A stretch of 64,000 nucleotides of DNA, taken from JAKACA01 sp963735115. Its GTDB lineage: Bacteria > Actinomycetota > Acidimicrobiia > Acidimicrobiales > Bog-793. Every line of letters begins with the position of its first letter. Within the stretch, counting starts at the first letter, position 1. The notes under the pieces are model-generated. The model ran no database searches. It was not told where the DNA came from and was given only the letters and a program-made list of their open reading frames with translations. The translations under genes and the position numbers were made by a program. Location of the stretch: NCBI GenBank assembly GCA_963735115.1, contig CAVTJR010000001.1, positions 372,001-436,000 on the forward strand, written 5' to 3'. This document shows positions 62,397-64,000 of the stretch, one piece after another.

Positions 62397-63608
62397 ATGG
62401 GCAAGGTTTCATGGACACGGGGCGATGGCCCCCTGGCGCCGTTCGCAGAGGGCTTCGAGTCGGAGCTCCGTCGGCTCGGCCACCCGCCGAGCGCCGCGAG
62501 GCATCACATGCACCTGATGGGCCAGCTGAACCGCTGGCTCACGGGCAAACACCTCGGTGTCGGCGATCTCAACCCCGTTGAGGCCGAGCTGTTCTTCTCA
62601 TCACTCCGAGCCGCCGGCGTACAGCGAGTGCCGACGCTGGCCAGCTTGGTACCTCTGTTCGCTTTCCTCAGGCAACAGTGTGCAATTGCGCCGGTGGCGG
62701 CCCCAACACGGACACCACGGACGGAACTACTCGATCGCTATCGCCACCACTTGGTCAACGACCGTGGCCTGACGCCGGTCACCGTGCGGCGCTACGACAC
62801 CTTCGCCAGACGCTTCCTCGCGAACAGGGCAGCCGCGCGGGGTGCCGGGATCGGCACCGAAGGGCTGTCAATCGCAGAGATCAACGGCTACCTGCTTGAC
62901 ACCTGCTCTCGGTTAGTCGTCGAATCGGCCAAGCGGGAAGCGGCTGACCTGCGTTCGCTGCTCCGCTTCCTGTACCTAGAGGGGCTCATTGAGACAGACC
63001 TCGGGCTCGCCATGGCGCCCGTGGCCACCTGGCGGGGTACCCGTCTGGTACCGACGCTGAGCGCTGCTGATGTCTCAGCGGTTCTGGCTTCCTGTGATCG
63101 TTCGACCGTGAGCGGCCGTCGTGACTACGCGATCTTGATTCTCCTGGCCAGGCTGGGGCTCCGCTCCGGAGAGGTGGCCGCATTGAGGCTCGCTGACGTT
63201 GACTGGCGCGCCGGTCAGCTGCTCGTGCGAGGAAAGGCACGGCGCCAGGATGTGCTCCCGCTGCCGGTCGAGGTAGGAGAGGCACTGGTGGCCTACTTGG
63301 AAGCCGGCCGCCCGTCGTCTCAGTACCCAGAGGTCATACTCACGCTCTACGCACCGCCGCGCCCGATCCGACCATCCTCGATCACCAACGTCGTCTACCA
63401 CGCCAGCCAACGAGCTGGGCTCGCTCGCGTTGGTGGGCACCGCCTCCGTCATGCGCTCGCCAGCGAAATGCTGCGCCAGGGTGGGAACCTGATCGAGATC
63501 GCCCAGGCTCTTCGGCAGTCGGATCTCGCCACGACCTCGGGATACGCCAAGGTCGACCGCGAAGCCCTGCGGGCGGTCGCTCAGCCGTGGCCGGGAGAAG
63601 GCCGATGA
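62397..63608 (+). CDS. Tyrosine recombinase, first of an overlapping series
   Basis: The 403-residue protein has an N-terminal core-binding region and the catalytic residues of tyrosine recombinases: Arg in LARLGLRSGEVAALRL, His-x-x-Arg in VGGHRLRHALASEMLRQGG, and Tyr in TTSGYAKVDRE. The stop overlaps the next recombinase start as ATGA. A run of overlapping, different tyrosine recombinases is the mark of RIT (recombinase in trio) elements. Confidence 0.9.
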   Translation: MGKVSWTRGDGPLAPFAEGFESELRRLGHPPSAARHHMHLMGQLNRWLTGKHLGVGDLNPVEAELFFSSLRAAGVQRVPTLASLVPLFAFLRQQCAIAPVAAPTRTPRTELLDRYRHHLVNDRGLTPVTVRRYDTFARRFLANRAAARGAGIGTEGLSIAEINGYLLDTCSRLVVESAKREAADLRSLLRFLYLEGLIETDLGLAMAPVATWRGTRLVPTLSAADVSAVLASCDRSTVSGRRDYAILILLARLGLRSGEVAALRLADVDWRAGQLLVRGKARRQDVLPLPVEVGEALVAYLEAGRPSSQYPEVILTLYAPPRPIRPSSITNVVYHASQRAGLARVGGHRLRHALASEMLRQGGNLIEIAQALRQSDLATTSGYAKVDREALRAVAQPWPGEGR

Positions 63609-64000
63609 CCGAGTTCGCCGTGAGAGCACAGGAATACCTGCGCCTGCGCCGATCGCTCGGGCACGAACTCGATGACGCCGTTCGCCTCCTTCCCCGCTTC
63701 GTCGCCCACCTGGAAGCGATAGGCGCTCCGGCGATCACGACTGAGATCGGGCTCCAGTGGGCACAGCGCCCTGACGCCGATCCCGCCAGTTCGATCTGGC
63801 TGCGACGCATGACGGTTGTCCGAGGCTTCGCCCACTACATGTCGGGCATCGACCCGAGGACCGAGGTGCCGCCACTCGGGCTGGTGACCTTCCGCCCGCG
63901 CTGGCGGCCGCCGTTCATCTACTCCGAGGACGACGTCGTAGCGCTGATGAACGAAGTCCCACGAGTCGTCCCAACGCCCTTTCGGGCTCTCACGCTCCAA
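63605..64000 (+). CDS. Second tyrosine recombinase, truncated by the window edge
   Basis: The frame starts MTEFAVRAQEYLRLRRSLGHELDDAVRLL and is open to the edge. It shows the N-terminal core-binding fold of integrases and then PPFIYSEDDVVALMNEV, where the catalytic domain begins. The catalytic residues lie outside the window. A third recombinase is expected further right if this is a RIT element. Confidence 0.85.
   Translation, partial: MTEFAVRAQEYLRLRRSLGHELDDAVRLLPRFVAHLEAIGAPAITTEIGLQWAQRPDADPASSIWLRRMTVVRGFAHYMSGIDPRTEVPPLGLVTFRPRWRPPFIYSEDDVVALMNEVPRVVPTPFRALTLQ

Overview
The window is about 64 kb of high-GC DNA whose gene content points to an actinobacterium. Actinobacterial marks include a SCO7613-type membrane protein, a DUF2510 tail protein, a WhiB remnant, a dnaG-rpoD pair, glyS next to ppdK, a tRNA gene without an encoded CCA end, and many leaderless starts with a TANNNT box 4-8 nt upstream. 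The secreted S53 and G1-like protease families, typically acid-active, suggest but do not prove an acid-tolerant lineage such as the Acidimicrobiia.

Positions 1-48250 read as ordinary chromosome. From left to right: an assimilatory sulfate reduction and siroheme cluster (ferredoxin-like protein, sulfite reductase, CysH, and the divergent siroheme enzyme SirC); uppS with a small membrane protein; a large multi-spanning membrane protein; a NarL/LuxR two-component pair; recO; and a GlcNAc-6-phosphate catabolic pair (SIS-type deaminase and nagA). Next come a cyclase-ATPase-TPR regulator facing lysE, a Dpp/Opp-type ABC importer in which one permease and both ATPases form one 1085-residue chain, an alpha/beta hydrolase, and a GH20 hexosaminidase interrupted by a frameshift and running into an acyltransferase module. 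The amino-sugar genes, importer and GH20 together suggest uptake and breakdown of chitin or peptidoglycan-derived sugars. Housekeeping genes follow: glyS, ppdK, dnaG, rpoD and tRNA-Asn.

Positions 36300-48250 hold two strong inverted repeats and an unusual cluster. An ECF sigma factor overlaps a gene for a membrane-anchored serpin, which sits where an anti-sigma factor is expected. Nearby are genes for a secreted S1 protease, an S53 sedolisin and a G1-like protein, together with a small gene under a perfect LexA-type box and a molybdopterin oxidoreductase with a membrane partner. The sigma-serpin-protease arrangement is the best candidate here for an undescribed system: a serpin sensing extracytoplasmic proteolysis and controlling a sigma factor.

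Positions 48250-64000 look like a genomic island. They contain an A+T-richer orphan gene, three toxin-antitoxin modules, an ABC-2 exporter, a potassium channel, a CorA transporter, a truncated tyrosine integrase, two identical 47-bp copies of a tRNA(CAT) 3' half (attachment-site scars), a WhiB remnant, and nested mobile elements: an ISL3 transposase gene cut by an IS21-like element, whose istB is in turn cut by a likely recombinase-in-trio (RIT) element running off the right edge.
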